Below, piece after piece: positions 46,460 to 55,783 of a DNA stretch of 64,000 nt. The DNA comes from Bacteroidales bacterium. GTDB taxonomy: Bacteria > Bacteroidota > Bacteroidia > Bacteroidales > UBA12077. Within the stretch, counting starts at the first letter, position 1, and each line of letters starts with the position of its first letter. The notes beneath the pieces were generated by a model that was given only the letters and a program-made list of their open reading frames with translations, was not told the DNA's origin and made no database searches. The translations under genes and the position numbers were made by a program. Location: assembly GCA_016342685.1 (NCBI GenBank), contig JAEINU010000001.1, positions 62,001 to 126,000 on the forward strand, given 5' to 3'.

Positions 46460-46681
46460 TTAATATTCATCTTCGTTAAAGAAGAAATCATCTTTACTTG
46501 GGTAATCTGGCCAAATATCTTCGATACTCTCGTAAATTTCTCCTTCATCTTCAATTTCCTGAAGATTTTCAATAACTTCTAAAGGAGCGCCCGAACGAAT
46601 ACCGAAATCTATTAATTCTTCTTTACTTGCTGGCCAGGGCGCATCTTCTAATTTTGATGCTAATTCTAGTGTCCAATACAT
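46460..46681 (-). CDS. DUF2795 protein
   Basis: A 73-residue acidic protein starting MYWTLELASKLEDAPWPA and ending DDFFFNEDEY, recognisable as the near-invariant small DUF2795 protein of Bacteroidota. The middle part IDFGIRSGAPLEVIENLQ forms the DUF2795 helix-turn-helix-like core. Its strong conservation suggests an essential role, but none is known. It has a well-spaced promoter. Confidence 0.9.
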   Translation of the reverse strand: MYWTLELASKLEDAPWPASKEELIDFGIRSGAPLEVIENLQEIEDEGEIYESIEDIWPDYPSKDDFFFNEDEY

Positions 46682-46719
46682 ATTATAATAACTTTAATAA
46701 TTACGTGCTTAAAATTTTG

Positions 46720-46749
46720 CAAATATAAAAATATTTTTTAAAATCCAAA
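46720..46749 (-). promoter_or_regulatory. Promoter of the DUF2795 gene (-33 TTTG, -7 TATATTTG)
   Basis: On the minus strand TTTG (46749-46746), an 18-base spacer and TATATTTG (46727-46720). Best promoter match in the window; ends 39 bases before the start. Confidence 0.6.
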
Positions 46750-46758
46750 CTTTTTTTA

Positions 46759-47319
46759 TTAAACTCTCGGTTTCCAAGGTATTTCTTTGGCGTTTAAGTC
46801 GATAGAGAGCTTTCTCGATAAAACAAATAAATAATCTGATAATCTGTTTAGATATTGATTGACTTTTTCACTGTATTTATACTGTTCTTGTACCTTAATT
46901 GATAGTCTTTCTGCGCGTCTGCATATATTACGTGCAATATGGCAAAAAGATACGGTTTGATGTCCTCCTGGTAAAATAAATGATGTTAATGGCGGCAAAG
47001 ATTGTTCCATTGTATCAATTTCATTTTCGAGCATTTCAATATCCTTTTCAATAATCTCAGGAATTTTAACTTCGCAATTTTCGCAATCTGTTGCTAATAT
47101 TGATGCGCATGTCATTAAGCGATCCTGTATTTCGATTAAAACCGAAATAAAATGATTATCTATTTTCTGATCTCGAATTAACCCTATATATGAAATTAGT
47201 TCATCTACAGTTCCATAAGCCTCAATTCGATCATGATATTTTGGGACACGAGTTCCTCCAATTAAAGAAGTTTCGCCTTTATCGCCTGTTTTAGTGTATA
47301 TTTTCCATTCTTTATTCAT
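46759..47319 (-). CDS. PduO-type ATP:cob(I)alamin adenosyltransferase
   Basis: A 186-residue helical-bundle enzyme that makes adenosylcobalamin from cob(I)alamin and ATP. The ATP site at the N-terminus reads IYTKTGDKGETSLIGG with YGTVDEL after it. ICRRAERLSIK and YLNRLSDYLFVLSR are the other family blocks. No B12 biosynthesis, B12-dependent enzyme or cobalamin riboswitch is visible nearby, so it probably serves salvage of imported corrinoids. Confidence 0.95.
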   Translation of the reverse strand: MNKEWKIYTKTGDKGETSLIGGTRVPKYHDRIEAYGTVDELISYIGLIRDQKIDNHFISVLIEIQDRLMTCASILATDCENCEVKIPEIIEKDIEMLENEIDTMEQSLPPLTSFILPGGHQTVSFCHIARNICRRAERLSIKVQEQYKYSEKVNQYLNRLSDYLFVLSRKLSIDLNAKEIPWKPRV

Positions 47320-47383
47320 AGTAACTCCATTTTAAAAAGAGAACGATCGAGTGTGAAATTTGTTTAATTCAAATGGTAAAATA

Positions 47384-48088
47384 TTAATTAAATTTTGTTG
47401 GATTGGGATTAATCTCATCAGACTCTATCATTCCATCTTTTAATCGAATTATTCTATGTGCATGGAGTGCAATATCTTCTTCGTGCGTAACTAATATAAT
47501 TGTATTTCCTTTTTCATGAATTTCATTAAATAAATTTAGAATATCCATTGAGGTTTTTGAGTCTAGATTTCCTGTAGGTTCATCTGCTAAAATAATAGAT
47601 GGCGAATTAACCATTGCACGAGCAACGGCAACTCTTTGTCTTTGTCCTCCTGATAATTCGTTAGGTCGGTGAGTCATTCTATCCTCTAAACCAACATTTA
47701 CTAAAACATTTTCTGCTTTTTTTAATCTATCTTCTTTATTAATGCCGGCATAAATTAAAGGTAACGACACATTTTCTAAAGCAGAATATCGGGGTAGTAA
47801 ATTAAAAGTTTGAAAAACAAAGCCTATTTCTTTGTTTCTTATCTCTGCTAATTGATCATCATCTAAATTACTAACATTTGTGTTGTTTAGGATATAATCT
47901 CCACCAGTAGGGGTGTCAAGGCATCCTAATATATTCATTAATGTAGATTTGCCAGAACCCGAAGGACCCATTATAGCTAAATATTCATTTTTATTTATTG
48001 ATAATGAAACAGAACGGAGTGCTCGAATCGTTTCTGTTCCTACATAATAATTCTTTATTAAAGAGTTTATTTCTATTATTTTACTCAT
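47384..48088 (-). CDS. ABC transporter ATP-binding protein, MacB/LolD family
   Basis: A 234-residue nucleotide-binding subunit. Walker A is GPSGSGKST (41-49), the Q-loop is in [18 protein letters not shown], the signature [14 protein letters not shown] precedes Walker [13 protein letters not shown], and the switch histidine is in ILVTHEE. The close match to MacB/LolD/FtsE-type ATPases suggests lipoprotein sorting or macrolide/peptide export. No permease gene is adjacent, so the partner must be encoded elsewhere. Confidence 0.95.
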   Translation of the reverse strand: MSKIIEINSLIKNYYVGTETIRALRSVSLSINKNEYLAIMGPSGSGKSTLMNILGCLDTPTGGDYILNNTNVSNLDDDQLAEIRNKEIGFVFQTFNLLPRYSALENVSLPLIYAGINKEDRLKKAENVLVNVGLEDRMTHRPNELSGGQRQRVAVARAMVNSPSIILADEPTGNLDSKTSMDILNLFNEIHEKGNTIILVTHEEDIALHAHRIIRLKDGMIESDEINPNPTKFN

Positions 48089-48158
48089 AATGAAATGTTT
48101 GTGTCTAATTCAGAAATACGAATTTAATTAAAAATAAAATGGATAATACAAAATTTTA

Positions 48159-48950
48159 TTAAAATTTTATAACAAACTGTTCGTATGACAATTCTTGTTT
48201 AAAAAAGATTAATCCCATGCGGAATAAATCTACCGATACCTTAACCTTTTTGTGGTTTTTAATATAGTCCCAGGCCCCTTCCATTTCGCTCGACCAATGT
48301 ATATCGTCAAAAATAAATACAGTGTTGTTATGTATTTTATTTAAACATGAATTAAAGTAATTTATTGTACTTTCTTTTTTGTGATTTCCATCGAAAAATA
48401 CAAGGTCAAGTTGGTCAAATTTAGTTAGAGTTGTTTCAAGTATTTCATCAAAATCACCACAAATAAATTTGGTTGATTGATTTAATTCTTTCGATTTTTT
48501 TTCTGCTATCTGTTGCTTTTCATAAACACCATCAATACTAATAAAATTAGCCTTACGATCTGCCTGAGAAATATACATTGAACTTATTCCTACAGAACTT
48601 CCTAACTCCAGAATGTTTTTAGGATTAAAATAACACGTTAAATTATAAATCAACTTCCCATATTTTGGTGTAATTGAAGATCTTCTAACAATGCTACTAA
48701 CTTTCTGAGACGTTTGCTGTTTATACTTTGACCCAGCTCCGATTTCTTTGTAATTTATTTTTTGTTTTGATTTCTTGATTTTTTTATGCGCATTTAAAAC
48801 AGCTTTAAGATCATCATTAATAATATTTTTTCTTAGAACTTTAGTAATAAGAAAAAACATAAAAGGAGAATGAATACCGTGTCCTTTCTTATGTTTCGAT
48901 GTGAGCTTATATTGAATGAATTTTAATGCGTATATAAATTGGGAAATCAT
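48159..48950 (-). CDS. Class I SAM-dependent methyltransferase
   Basis: A 263-residue methyltransferase of O-methyltransferase-like fold. The SAM loop is ILELGSSVGISSMYI (about 114-128), the acidic motif FISIDGVYEKQQIA, and the metal or acid segment LVFFDGNHKKEST. The first 45 residues (KKGHGIHSPFMFFLIT) are a conserved Bacteroidota extension. The substrate is unknown. A -7 box lies 38 bases upstream. Confidence 0.88.
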   Translation of the reverse strand: MISQFIYALKFIQYKLTSKHKKGHGIHSPFMFFLITKVLRKNIINDDLKAVLNAHKKIKKSKQKINYKEIGAGSKYKQQTSQKVSSIVRRSSITPKYGKLIYNLTCYFNPKNILELGSSVGISSMYISQADRKANFISIDGVYEKQQIAEKKSKELNQSTKFICGDFDEILETTLTKFDQLDLVFFDGNHKKESTINYFNSCLNKIHNNTVFIFDDIHWSSEMEGAWDYIKNHKKVKVSVDLFRMGLIFFKQELSYEQFVIKF

Positions 48951-48987
48951 ATTTAAAAAATATCAAAAAAAGATTAATATTGTGAGA

Positions 48988-48995
48988 CAAAGATA
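48988..48995 (-). promoter_or_regulatory. -7 box for the methyltransferase gene (TATCTTTG)
   Basis: Exact TAnnTTTG on the minus strand, in the divergent region shared with recG. Confidence 0.45.
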
Positions 48996-49072
48996 ATTCT
49001 TTACTAATATCATTTCTTAATTATTGCTTAACAATTAGGCGTGGTTTAAGATCTGGAATATCAAATGGTTTA

Positions 49073-51178
49073 ATGTCAGGTTATTTACAACAGGAAATAA
49101 AATTTTTAAGTGGGGTTGGTCCTAAAAAAGCAGAATTGCTCAATAAAGAGTTAGGGATTTATTCTTTTGAAAATTTGTTGTATTACTTCCCATATAAATA
49201 CATCGATCGATCAAAATTTTATAAAATAAGCGAGTTAAATCCAAATCTTTCAAACATTCAATTAAAGGGGAAAATAATTAGCTTTGAAATGGCGGGCGCT
49301 GGATCAAAAAAAAGATTGATAGCGCATTTTACTGATGGAACAGGAACTATTGAGTTATTGTGGTTTAAAGGTTTAAGTTTTATTCAAAAAAGTGTTTCGT
49401 TGAATGCGGAATATATTGTTTTTGGTAAACCAGGATATTTCAGTGGAAAGTACAATATCATTCATCCCGAAATAGAAGATAGCCTTAAAAGTAAAAATGT
49501 AATTCGGGCAAAACTCCAAGCGCATTATAATACAACAGAAAAATTAAAAAAGAATTTCTTACACTCAAAAGCTGTTTCTAAACTTGAAAATAATCTTTTA
49601 CTTCTGTTAAAAGATAAAATTCAGGAAAGCTTACCCGATTATCTCTTGGAGAAATACAATTTAATCCCACTCAAGTATGCTTTAATTAATATTCATTTTC
49701 CACAAAATCCTGATTTGCTTAAAAAATCAATTTATAGATTGAAATTCGAAGAACTGTTTTACCTTCAGTTAAATATATTACAGAAGAGAAGTATTCGTAT
49801 TCATAAATCAAAAGGATATGTTTTTTCTAAAGTAGGAGATAGCTTAAATCAGTTTTACGAAAATAATTTACCATTTGAATTAACAGGAGCGCAAAAAAGA
49901 GTTTTAAAAGAGATAAGAAAAGATATTGGTTCGGGAAAACAAATGAATCGTTTGCTCCAGGGCGATGTTGGAAGTGGAAAAACCTTAGTTGCATTAATGA
50001 GTATGTTAATTGCTTTGGATAATGGCTTTCAGGCTTGTATTATGGCACCAACTGAGATTTTGGCTAATCAACATTTAGTTACAATAAAAGAATTTTTAGA
50101 TGGCTTACCAATAAATGTTGAATTATTAACAGGATCGACAAAAGCAAAAGCACGCAAGGGCTTGCATGAAAGATTATTAAATGGCGATCTTCAAATATTA
50201 ATCGGTACGCATGCATTAATAGAAGATACTGTTCAGTTTAGAAATTTGGGTTTGGTTGTTATCGACGAACAGCATAGGTTTGGTGTTGCACAACGAGCAA
50301 AGTTGTGGAAGAAAAATATTCAACCACCTCATGTTCTTGTAATGACAGCAACCCCAATCCCTCGAACATTAGCAATGACTATATATGGAGATTTGGAAGT
50401 ATCTGTAATTGATGAGTTACCACCAGGTCGTAAACCAATTCAAACAACACATTTATTCGATTCGAAACGATTGCGAATGTTTGGTTTTTTAAGACAACAG
50501 ATCGAGCTAGGGCGACAAATTTACATTGTTTATCCATTAATTAAGGAATCCGAAAAAATGGATTATAAAGATTTGGAAGATGGATATGAAAGCATTACGC
50601 AGGCTTTTCCGCCTCCTAAATATGCTGTAAGTGTTGTGCATGGAAAAATGAAGCCTGAAGAAAAAGAAGCTGCAATGAATCTTTTTGTGAAAGGTCAAAC
50701 ACATATCATGGTTGCAACAACCGTAATTGAGGTTGGTGTAAATGTCCCAAACGCTTCGGTAATGGTTATTGAAAGTACCGAACGGTTTGGTTTATCTCAG
50801 TTGCATCAGCTACGTGGACGCGTGGGGCGTGGAGCAGATCAATCATTTTGTATTTTAATGACATCGTATAAACTGTCGAACGAAGCGCGAAAACGCATCC
50901 AAATAATGACTGGTACAAACGATGGTTTTGAGATTGCCGAAGCCGATTTAAAATTACGAGGTCCAGGCGATATTGAGGGAACTCAACAAAGCGGTATTGC
51001 TTTTGATTTAAAAATTGCAAATCTCGGAAAAGACGGGCAATTGATTCAATATGTGCGAGATGTTGCAGAGGAGATTTTAGATAATGATCCAGAATTGAAA
51101 ATGCCGGAAAATAAGGTCTTACGAAATCAATTGCAGAAAATCTCGAACAAGAAAGTTGATTTTAGTCAAGTAAGTTAG
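49073..51178 (+). CDS. recG: ATP-dependent DNA helicase RecG
   Basis: A 701-residue fork-reversal helicase. The N-terminal wedge domain starts IKFLSGVGPKKAELL and includes an OB-fold (LKGKIISFEMAGAGSKKRL). The helicase core has Walker A QGDVGSGKT, motif II VVIDEQHRFGV, motif III TATPIPRTLA, and motif VI QLRGRVGRG. The C-terminus reads ISNKKVDFSQVS. The coding sequence of that end, through the stop codon, is repeated 2.5 kb downstream after the next gene. The gene is otherwise intact and normal in length. Confidence 0.97.
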   Translation: MSGYLQQEIKFLSGVGPKKAELLNKELGIYSFENLLYYFPYKYIDRSKFYKISELNPNLSNIQLKGKIISFEMAGAGSKKRLIAHFTDGTGTIELLWFKGLSFIQKSVSLNAEYIVFGKPGYFSGKYNIIHPEIEDSLKSKNVIRAKLQAHYNTTEKLKKNFLHSKAVSKLENNLLLLLKDKIQESLPDYLLEKYNLIPLKYALINIHFPQNPDLLKKSIYRLKFEELFYLQLNILQKRSIRIHKSKGYVFSKVGDSLNQFYENNLPFELTGAQKRVLKEIRKDIGSGKQMNRLLQGDVGSGKTLVALMSMLIALDNGFQACIMAPTEILANQHLVTIKEFLDGLPINVELLTGSTKAKARKGLHERLLNGDLQILIGTHALIEDTVQFRNLGLVVIDEQHRFGVAQRAKLWKKNIQPPHVLVMTATPIPRTLAMTIYGDLEVSVIDELPPGRKPIQTTHLFDSKRLRMFGFLRQQIELGRQIYIVYPLIKESEKMDYKDLEDGYESITQAFPPPKYAVSVVHGKMKPEEKEAAMNLFVKGQTHIMVATTVIEVGVNVPNASVMVIESTERFGLSQLHQLRGRVGRGADQSFCILMTSYKLSNEARKRIQIMTGTNDGFEIAEADLKLRGPGDIEGTQQSGIAFDLKIANLGKDGQLIQYVRDVAEEILDNDPELKMPENKVLRNQLQKISNKKVDFSQVS

Positions 51179-51180
51179 AA
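51140..51180 (+). repeat. Direct repeat, left copy (recG 3' end)
   Basis: Covers the last 12 codons of recG, its stop and two further bases. 38 of 41 positions are identical to 53658-53698; the first 27 are identical without a break. The TPR gene starts 10 bases after it. Confidence 0.9.
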
Positions 51181-51190
51181 CAAAATATAC

Positions 51191-53677
51191 ATGATTATGA
51201 GATTAAAACTTTTTATTGGGTTTTTATTATTGTTTTTTGTTACCCAAAAATCATTTGGACAAAACTATTTTCAAAGGGAATTTCAGAATAAGAATTCGTT
51301 AAATACTCTTATAGAAAAAGATAGTATCAATAATTATTTACCCTCGAATGTATACAATGAGATATGGAAAAAATCGGAGGATATTAATGAAAAAGATGCC
51401 TTCGGTTTTTACAGAAGAGCTGCAGATAAATATGAACAGGGTTTAATAGATGAGGCAATTGGAGATCTTGATAGGTCAATATTGATTGACTCAAGTGTCA
51501 GTCTTAGTTATAGTTTAAGAGCTTTATGTAAAATCGGACGGCAATATAGTACGATTGAGATAATAGGAGATATTAATAAAGCAATCGATTTAGACAGCGA
51601 AAATTGGCAAGCGTATAACTTGAAAGGTTACCTGAGTTTAAACCAAAATGAGTTATCTGTTGCAGAAGATAATTTTAATAAAGCACTAGAAGTAAAGAAA
51701 GATATACCAGAATCCTATTTGTATCTCGGAGATATTTATTTTTTAAAAAGGAAATATTATAAAGCAATAAGGTATTACAATAAAGCCATTCAGTTAAACA
51801 AGAACTTGTTTGAAGCATACTTAAAAAAAGCCCAGAGCATTCTTTTTACTGATAGGTATGAAGATGCACTAGAAGTAATAGATGAGTTAATTGAAGTTAA
51901 CCCAGAAAACTATAAAGCTTATGCAACCAAGTCTGATTTGTATATTATAATGGGGAGGTTTAAAGAAGCAAATAAATACATTAACAAGGGATTGGAAAAG
52001 AAACCTAATGATTATATGTTATTACTAAAAAAGGCTGTTGTGGCATTTGGTCTTAATGATTTTAATACATGTTACGACAGGTTTAACGAAGCAGTTTTTA
52101 GTGATTCTTCAAGTATTAATGAATTAGGCATTGATTTTAAGGATAATCTTTTGACAAAGATAAATATTGCCGACTATCATTTTAAAGGTGAACAGAAAAT
52201 CGATAAAAAATATCAGAATTTATATAAAAGAGCTGTCGTTCATTATATTATGAAAAAATCTGTTCTTGCATTTGGCGAGTTTCAGTTCTTAATAGAAAAT
52301 GGTGTTTGTATTCCTGAAATTTTTGAACTTAATGGAATTCTTGCATATCAATGTTACGATTATAATTATGCAGAAACTAGTTTTCAAAAGGCACTTGAAT
52401 TAAATAAAGATAATAAGAACGCTTTTGTTTATATTAACTTGGGGGTAGTGCAAAGTTTCCAAGGATATAATAAATATGCTGCATTAAATTTTTTAAGAGC
52501 TTTACGAATTGAACCAAGTAATTATAAAATATATTATTTTTTGGCTAAAATAAATATAACAATAAAAGAATATGGCAGTGCAATAGCATACTTAAATAAA
52601 GCTCTAGAATTAAATCCTAATGCATTTAATATTTTTGAAGAAAGAGCCGAATTAAAAAATATACTTAGAAACTTTAATGGTGCTATTTCAGATTATATGA
52701 GAGCTATTGAACATTCTCCATTCAACAAGAATCTTTATTATACAAGTGCTGGAATACATATTCAAAATGAAGAATACGAGTTGGCAGAAGCGATATTAAA
52801 AAGGGCTTGTGCTGTTGATACAGCTGATTATGAACCGCTTTTTGTTTTGGGTAATTATTATTACTCCCAAAAGGAATACAACGAAGCAATTCGATGTTAC
52901 AAGAAAGTAAAATCTAAAAATAGCAATAAACAACCGGAGTATTTTGAGTTTTATATTGCAAAATCCATTCAGGCGAAAGAAAAATATATAGAAGCAATAG
53001 AGCTCTATAAAAATATTATTAAAAATTATGAAAGCCGTTCATTTAAAGTAGATAACTTTCATTACATGAAAACGCTTGTAAATATTGGGAGGTGTTATGG
53101 AGATATAGCTGATTCAATTAAAAAGCAAGACTATTTTGATAAGCTTATGAAATTTGAAAACTTAAAATCAGATTATTATTTAGCTAAGGCTGTGTGTTTT
53201 GAAAATGTTAAAGAATATAATTATAGTATAGAATGTTTAGAAAGGAGCTTGTTGATGGATAGTGCAAATTATAATACTTACATTCATCTAGGAAAGGTGT
53301 TTGTTAAAAATAGGGATTATACGGGTGCCTTAGATATATTAAATGAAGCCATTTTAGTTGATTCTGTAAATTATCAGGCATATGAAGTTATTGGTAGGGT
53401 GAAATATGAAAACAAGGAATATAGTGATGCAATTATTTATTCGAAAATGGCTATAGAAAGAAATCCATTAATAATAAAACCAAAAATTGTTATAATGATT
53501 TCAGAAATGCTTTTGGGAAACGAAGGTGAAGCAAAGAAAATAATGGATCAGATTAGAAATGGGTTAACTAAATTAGAGCTAAATGAAATAAAAGAAGACA
53601 TAGATAATCTAATTAGTCAAAAAAACAATTTGTATAATATAAACGAATTGTTGAGATATCTCGAACAAGAAAGTTGA
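51191..53677 (+). CDS. Large exported tetratricopeptide-repeat protein
   Basis: An 828-residue protein: a signal peptide (1-24, ending KSFGQ), then almost continuous TPR units (about 16) from residue 70 to 800, for example SYLYLGDIYFLKRKYYKAIR and AFVYINLGVVQSFQGYNKYA. No catalytic domain is visible, so it is probably a periplasmic or surface scaffold. It lies between recG and a DUF3108 gene and is bracketed by a 41-base direct repeat of the recG 3' end. Its own stop codon lies inside the right copy, so its last five residues (LEQES) are encoded by recG-derived sequence in another frame. This points to insertion or duplication at this locus. The second Met (51197) is an alternative start. Confidence 0.9.
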   Translation: MIMRLKLFIGFLLLFFVTQKSFGQNYFQREFQNKNSLNTLIEKDSINNYLPSNVYNEIWKKSEDINEKDAFGFYRRAADKYEQGLIDEAIGDLDRSILIDSSVSLSYSLRALCKIGRQYSTIEIIGDINKAIDLDSENWQAYNLKGYLSLNQNELSVAEDNFNKALEVKKDIPESYLYLGDIYFLKRKYYKAIRYYNKAIQLNKNLFEAYLKKAQSILFTDRYEDALEVIDELIEVNPENYKAYATKSDLYIIMGRFKEANKYINKGLEKKPNDYMLLLKKAVVAFGLNDFNTCYDRFNEAVFSDSSSINELGIDFKDNLLTKINIADYHFKGEQKIDKKYQNLYKRAVVHYIMKKSVLAFGEFQFLIENGVCIPEIFELNGILAYQCYDYNYAETSFQKALELNKDNKNAFVYINLGVVQSFQGYNKYAALNFLRALRIEPSNYKIYYFLAKINITIKEYGSAIAYLNKALELNPNAFNIFEERAELKNILRNFNGAISDYMRAIEHSPFNKNLYYTSAGIHIQNEEYELAEAILKRACAVDTADYEPLFVLGNYYYSQKEYNEAIRCYKKVKSKNSNKQPEYFEFYIAKSIQAKEKYIEAIELYKNIIKNYESRSFKVDNFHYMKTLVNIGRCYGDIADSIKKQDYFDKLMKFENLKSDYYLAKAVCFENVKEYNYSIECLERSLLMDSANYNTYIHLGKVFVKNRDYTGALDILNEAILVDSVNYQAYEVIGRVKYENKEYSDAIIYSKMAIERNPLIIKPKIVIMISEMLLGNEGEAKKIMDQIRNGLTKLELNEIKEDIDNLISQKNNLYNINELLRYLEQES

Positions 53678-53698
53678 TTTTAGTGTAATAAGTTAGAA
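53658..53698 (+). repeat. Direct repeat, right copy (after the TPR gene)
   Basis: Second copy of the recG 3'-end sequence. It differs from 51140-51180 at three clustered positions (53685, 53686 and 53688). It includes the end of the TPR reading frame and lies 39 bases before the DUF3108 start. Confidence 0.9.
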
Positions 53699-53736
53699 GA
53701 ATTAAAGTTCTTAGTTTATAGTTTAAAAACAGGTTG

Positions 53737-54552
53737 ATGCGAAAATATATTCTATTAATAATTTTATTGTATAGTTCAACACACATATGGGCACAAGAAA
53801 AACCTTGTGAGATTCAGAATAAGGCTTTTAAAGCTGGAGAGAAATTAAATTATGTAATTACCTACAATTGGTTTCTTGTTTGGACAGATGTTGGAGGAGT
53901 AGAGTTTGTTGCTTCTGAAGATACTGTTTTTGGACAGGATGTATTTAACCTAAAAGGAACGGGAGTAACATTCTCTTTCTACGATTGGTTTTTTCAGGTT
54001 CGTGATGTTTATCAGTCATGGGTTCGTCCGGATAATTTGCTTCCGGTTTATTATCATCGGGATGTAAACGAAGATGGATATATCATAGATTATAAGTATA
54101 AATACGATTTCGAAAATTTAGTGGCTTATTCGGAGCGTATCAAAACTAGAAAACCATTCAGGCAGGATACCGTAGCTATTTTTCCATGCACATACGATGT
54201 TATATCTGTTATATATCAGGCTCGTAATATCGATTTTACAAAATACAAAAAGAACGAGAGAATCCCTTTTAAAATCCTTTTAGATAATGAAATTCACGAA
54301 GTTTTTATAAGGTACAAAGGAAAAGAAGTTAAGAAGGTTCGTGGTGTTGGTAAGTTTAATACCATAAAATTTACAGGATCTCTGGTTGCAGGAGATGTGT
54401 TTGAAGGGGGAGAGGATCTTCAAATTTGGGTAACCGATGATGAAAATAGGGTTCCTGTATGGATCGAAAGTCCAATAATTGTTGGTACTATAAAAGCGCG
54501 ATTAGTTGATTATGAAGGACTGCGTCATCCTCTAAAATCATTGATAAAATAA
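53737..54552 (+). CDS. DUF3108 exported protein
   Basis: A 271-residue protein with a signal peptide (ending HIWAQ) and the DUF3108 pattern: FKAGEKLNYVITYNWFLVW near the start, VYQSWVRPDNLLPVYYHRDV in the middle, and LQIWVTDDENRVPVWIES near the end. The fold is beta-rich and the function unknown; members are found in the periplasm of many Gram-negatives. The start is the ATG at 53737. Before the TPR insertion this gene was probably next to recG. Confidence 0.88.
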   Translation: MRKYILLIILLYSSTHIWAQEKPCEIQNKAFKAGEKLNYVITYNWFLVWTDVGGVEFVASEDTVFGQDVFNLKGTGVTFSFYDWFFQVRDVYQSWVRPDNLLPVYYHRDVNEDGYIIDYKYKYDFENLVAYSERIKTRKPFRQDTVAIFPCTYDVISVIYQARNIDFTKYKKNERIPFKILLDNEIHEVFIRYKGKEVKKVRGVGKFNTIKFTGSLVAGDVFEGGEDLQIWVTDDENRVPVWIESPIIVGTIKARLVDYEGLRHPLKSLIK

Positions 54553-54638
54553 AAGAGTTTAGGAAATCTTACATAAGTTTTTGATCTTTGTTAAAGAAAC
54601 ATTTTCAATAGCAAAAGCACATAAAATTAAAATTCGAA

Positions 54639-55682
54639 ATGGAAAATTTAGTTAATCGATTTAAAAGATACCGCACAGTTCGACATATTGAGAATACTTA
54701 TAAAAAAAAATACGCTTTTATTGGAATGGGAAATCATTCAATAAATAATTTATATCCCGTTTTAGATTATTTGAATGTTGATTTAAAGTATGTTGTAACA
54801 AAAAGTGAGCAAACAGCTAAAGCAATTTCCGACAACTACTCTAAATATATTGGAACGAACGATTTGGATCTGGTTTTAAACGACAGCGAAATTTCAGGAG
54901 TTTTTGTTTCGGCAAATCCGAAATCCCATTTCGAATTAATAAAGAAGATCTTAAAAATGGATAAAAACGTTTTCGTCGAGAAACCTCCATGCTATACAAA
55001 ACATGAATTATTCGAATTAATTGAAATAGAAAAAGAAAGTAAAGGAATTGTTCTTGTTGGATTTCAAAAGAGATATGCTCCATTGTATTCAATTCTTAAA
55101 CGAGAAATTAAAAAGCCCGAATATTATTCATTTAAATATGTGGTTGGTAATTATCCCGAAGGTGATATGTTGTTAGATTTATTTATTCACCCTATAGATT
55201 TAACGAATTATTTATTTGGAGATGCCAAAATTTCTTCACTCCAGAATATAGGAAAAGAAAAAGGAGTACAGACTCTTTTAATTCACCTTGAGCATAAGAA
55301 TGGGGTGATTGGTAATTTAGAACTTTCTACAGATTATTGGTGGTCGAAGAGTTACGAGAAATTATTTGTTAATGCAGATAAGAAATATTTTAAAAGTAAA
55401 AATACCGATAAATTGAAATCGATTCCAAAGCCGGCAAGTATTTTGTCTGTACCTATAGAAAAAATAAAAACACCACAAATAGAGACAAAAGTGCTTTACG
55501 AGCAAAATAATTTTCTTCCAAGCAGAGAGCAAAATCAATTATATTCTTCGGGATATTTTGCTGAAATACAAACGTTTCTTGATCTTTGCGAACAGAGGAG
55601 TGCGAAAAACCTCACATCATTAAGCGATCTTGTAATCACCTACAATCTTATCGACAATATTCAAAATAAATTAAGATCTTAA
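54639..55682 (+). CDS. Gfo/Idh/MocA family oxidoreductase
   Basis: A 347-residue NAD(P)-dependent oxidoreductase with an N-terminal Rossmann domain (YAFIGMGNHSINNLYPVL, about 24-41), the EKP motif VFVEKPPCYTK (about 110-118) and a C-terminal domain with DLFIHPIDLTNYLFG. Family members act on sugars, inositol or biliverdin-like substrates; the specific one is not deducible. About 20 basic residues precede the Rossmann fold, which is unusual. The downstream radical SAM gene is 101 bases away and has its own promoter, but the pair may be functionally linked. Confidence 0.85.
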   Translation: MENLVNRFKRYRTVRHIENTYKKKYAFIGMGNHSINNLYPVLDYLNVDLKYVVTKSEQTAKAISDNYSKYIGTNDLDLVLNDSEISGVFVSANPKSHFELIKKILKMDKNVFVEKPPCYTKHELFELIEIEKESKGIVLVGFQKRYAPLYSILKREIKKPEYYSFKYVVGNYPEGDMLLDLFIHPIDLTNYLFGDAKISSLQNIGKEKGVQTLLIHLEHKNGVIGNLELSTDYWWSKSYEKLFVNADKKYFKSKNTDKLKSIPKPASILSVPIEKIKTPQIETKVLYEQNNFLPSREQNQLYSSGYFAEIQTFLDLCEQRSAKNLTSLSDLVITYNLIDNIQNKLRS

Positions 55683-55722
55683 GAAACAAATTGTAAGTCC
55701 AAAATTATCTGAGTTTAATTAG

Positions 55723-55730
55723 TATTTTTG
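55723..55730 (+). promoter_or_regulatory. -7 box for the radical SAM gene (TATTTTTG)
   Basis: Exact TAnnTTTG 53 bases before the start at 55784. Confidence 0.45.
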
Positions 55731-55783
55731 CATCTTCGAAATCAGAAGGCAAATTATTGCGTTAATTATAATACGATTATTGA

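Noticed and set aside
51181-53657. Insertion sequence or transposon around the TPR gene
   Set aside because: No transposase or recombinase gene and no terminal inverted repeats are visible; only the direct repeat is present.
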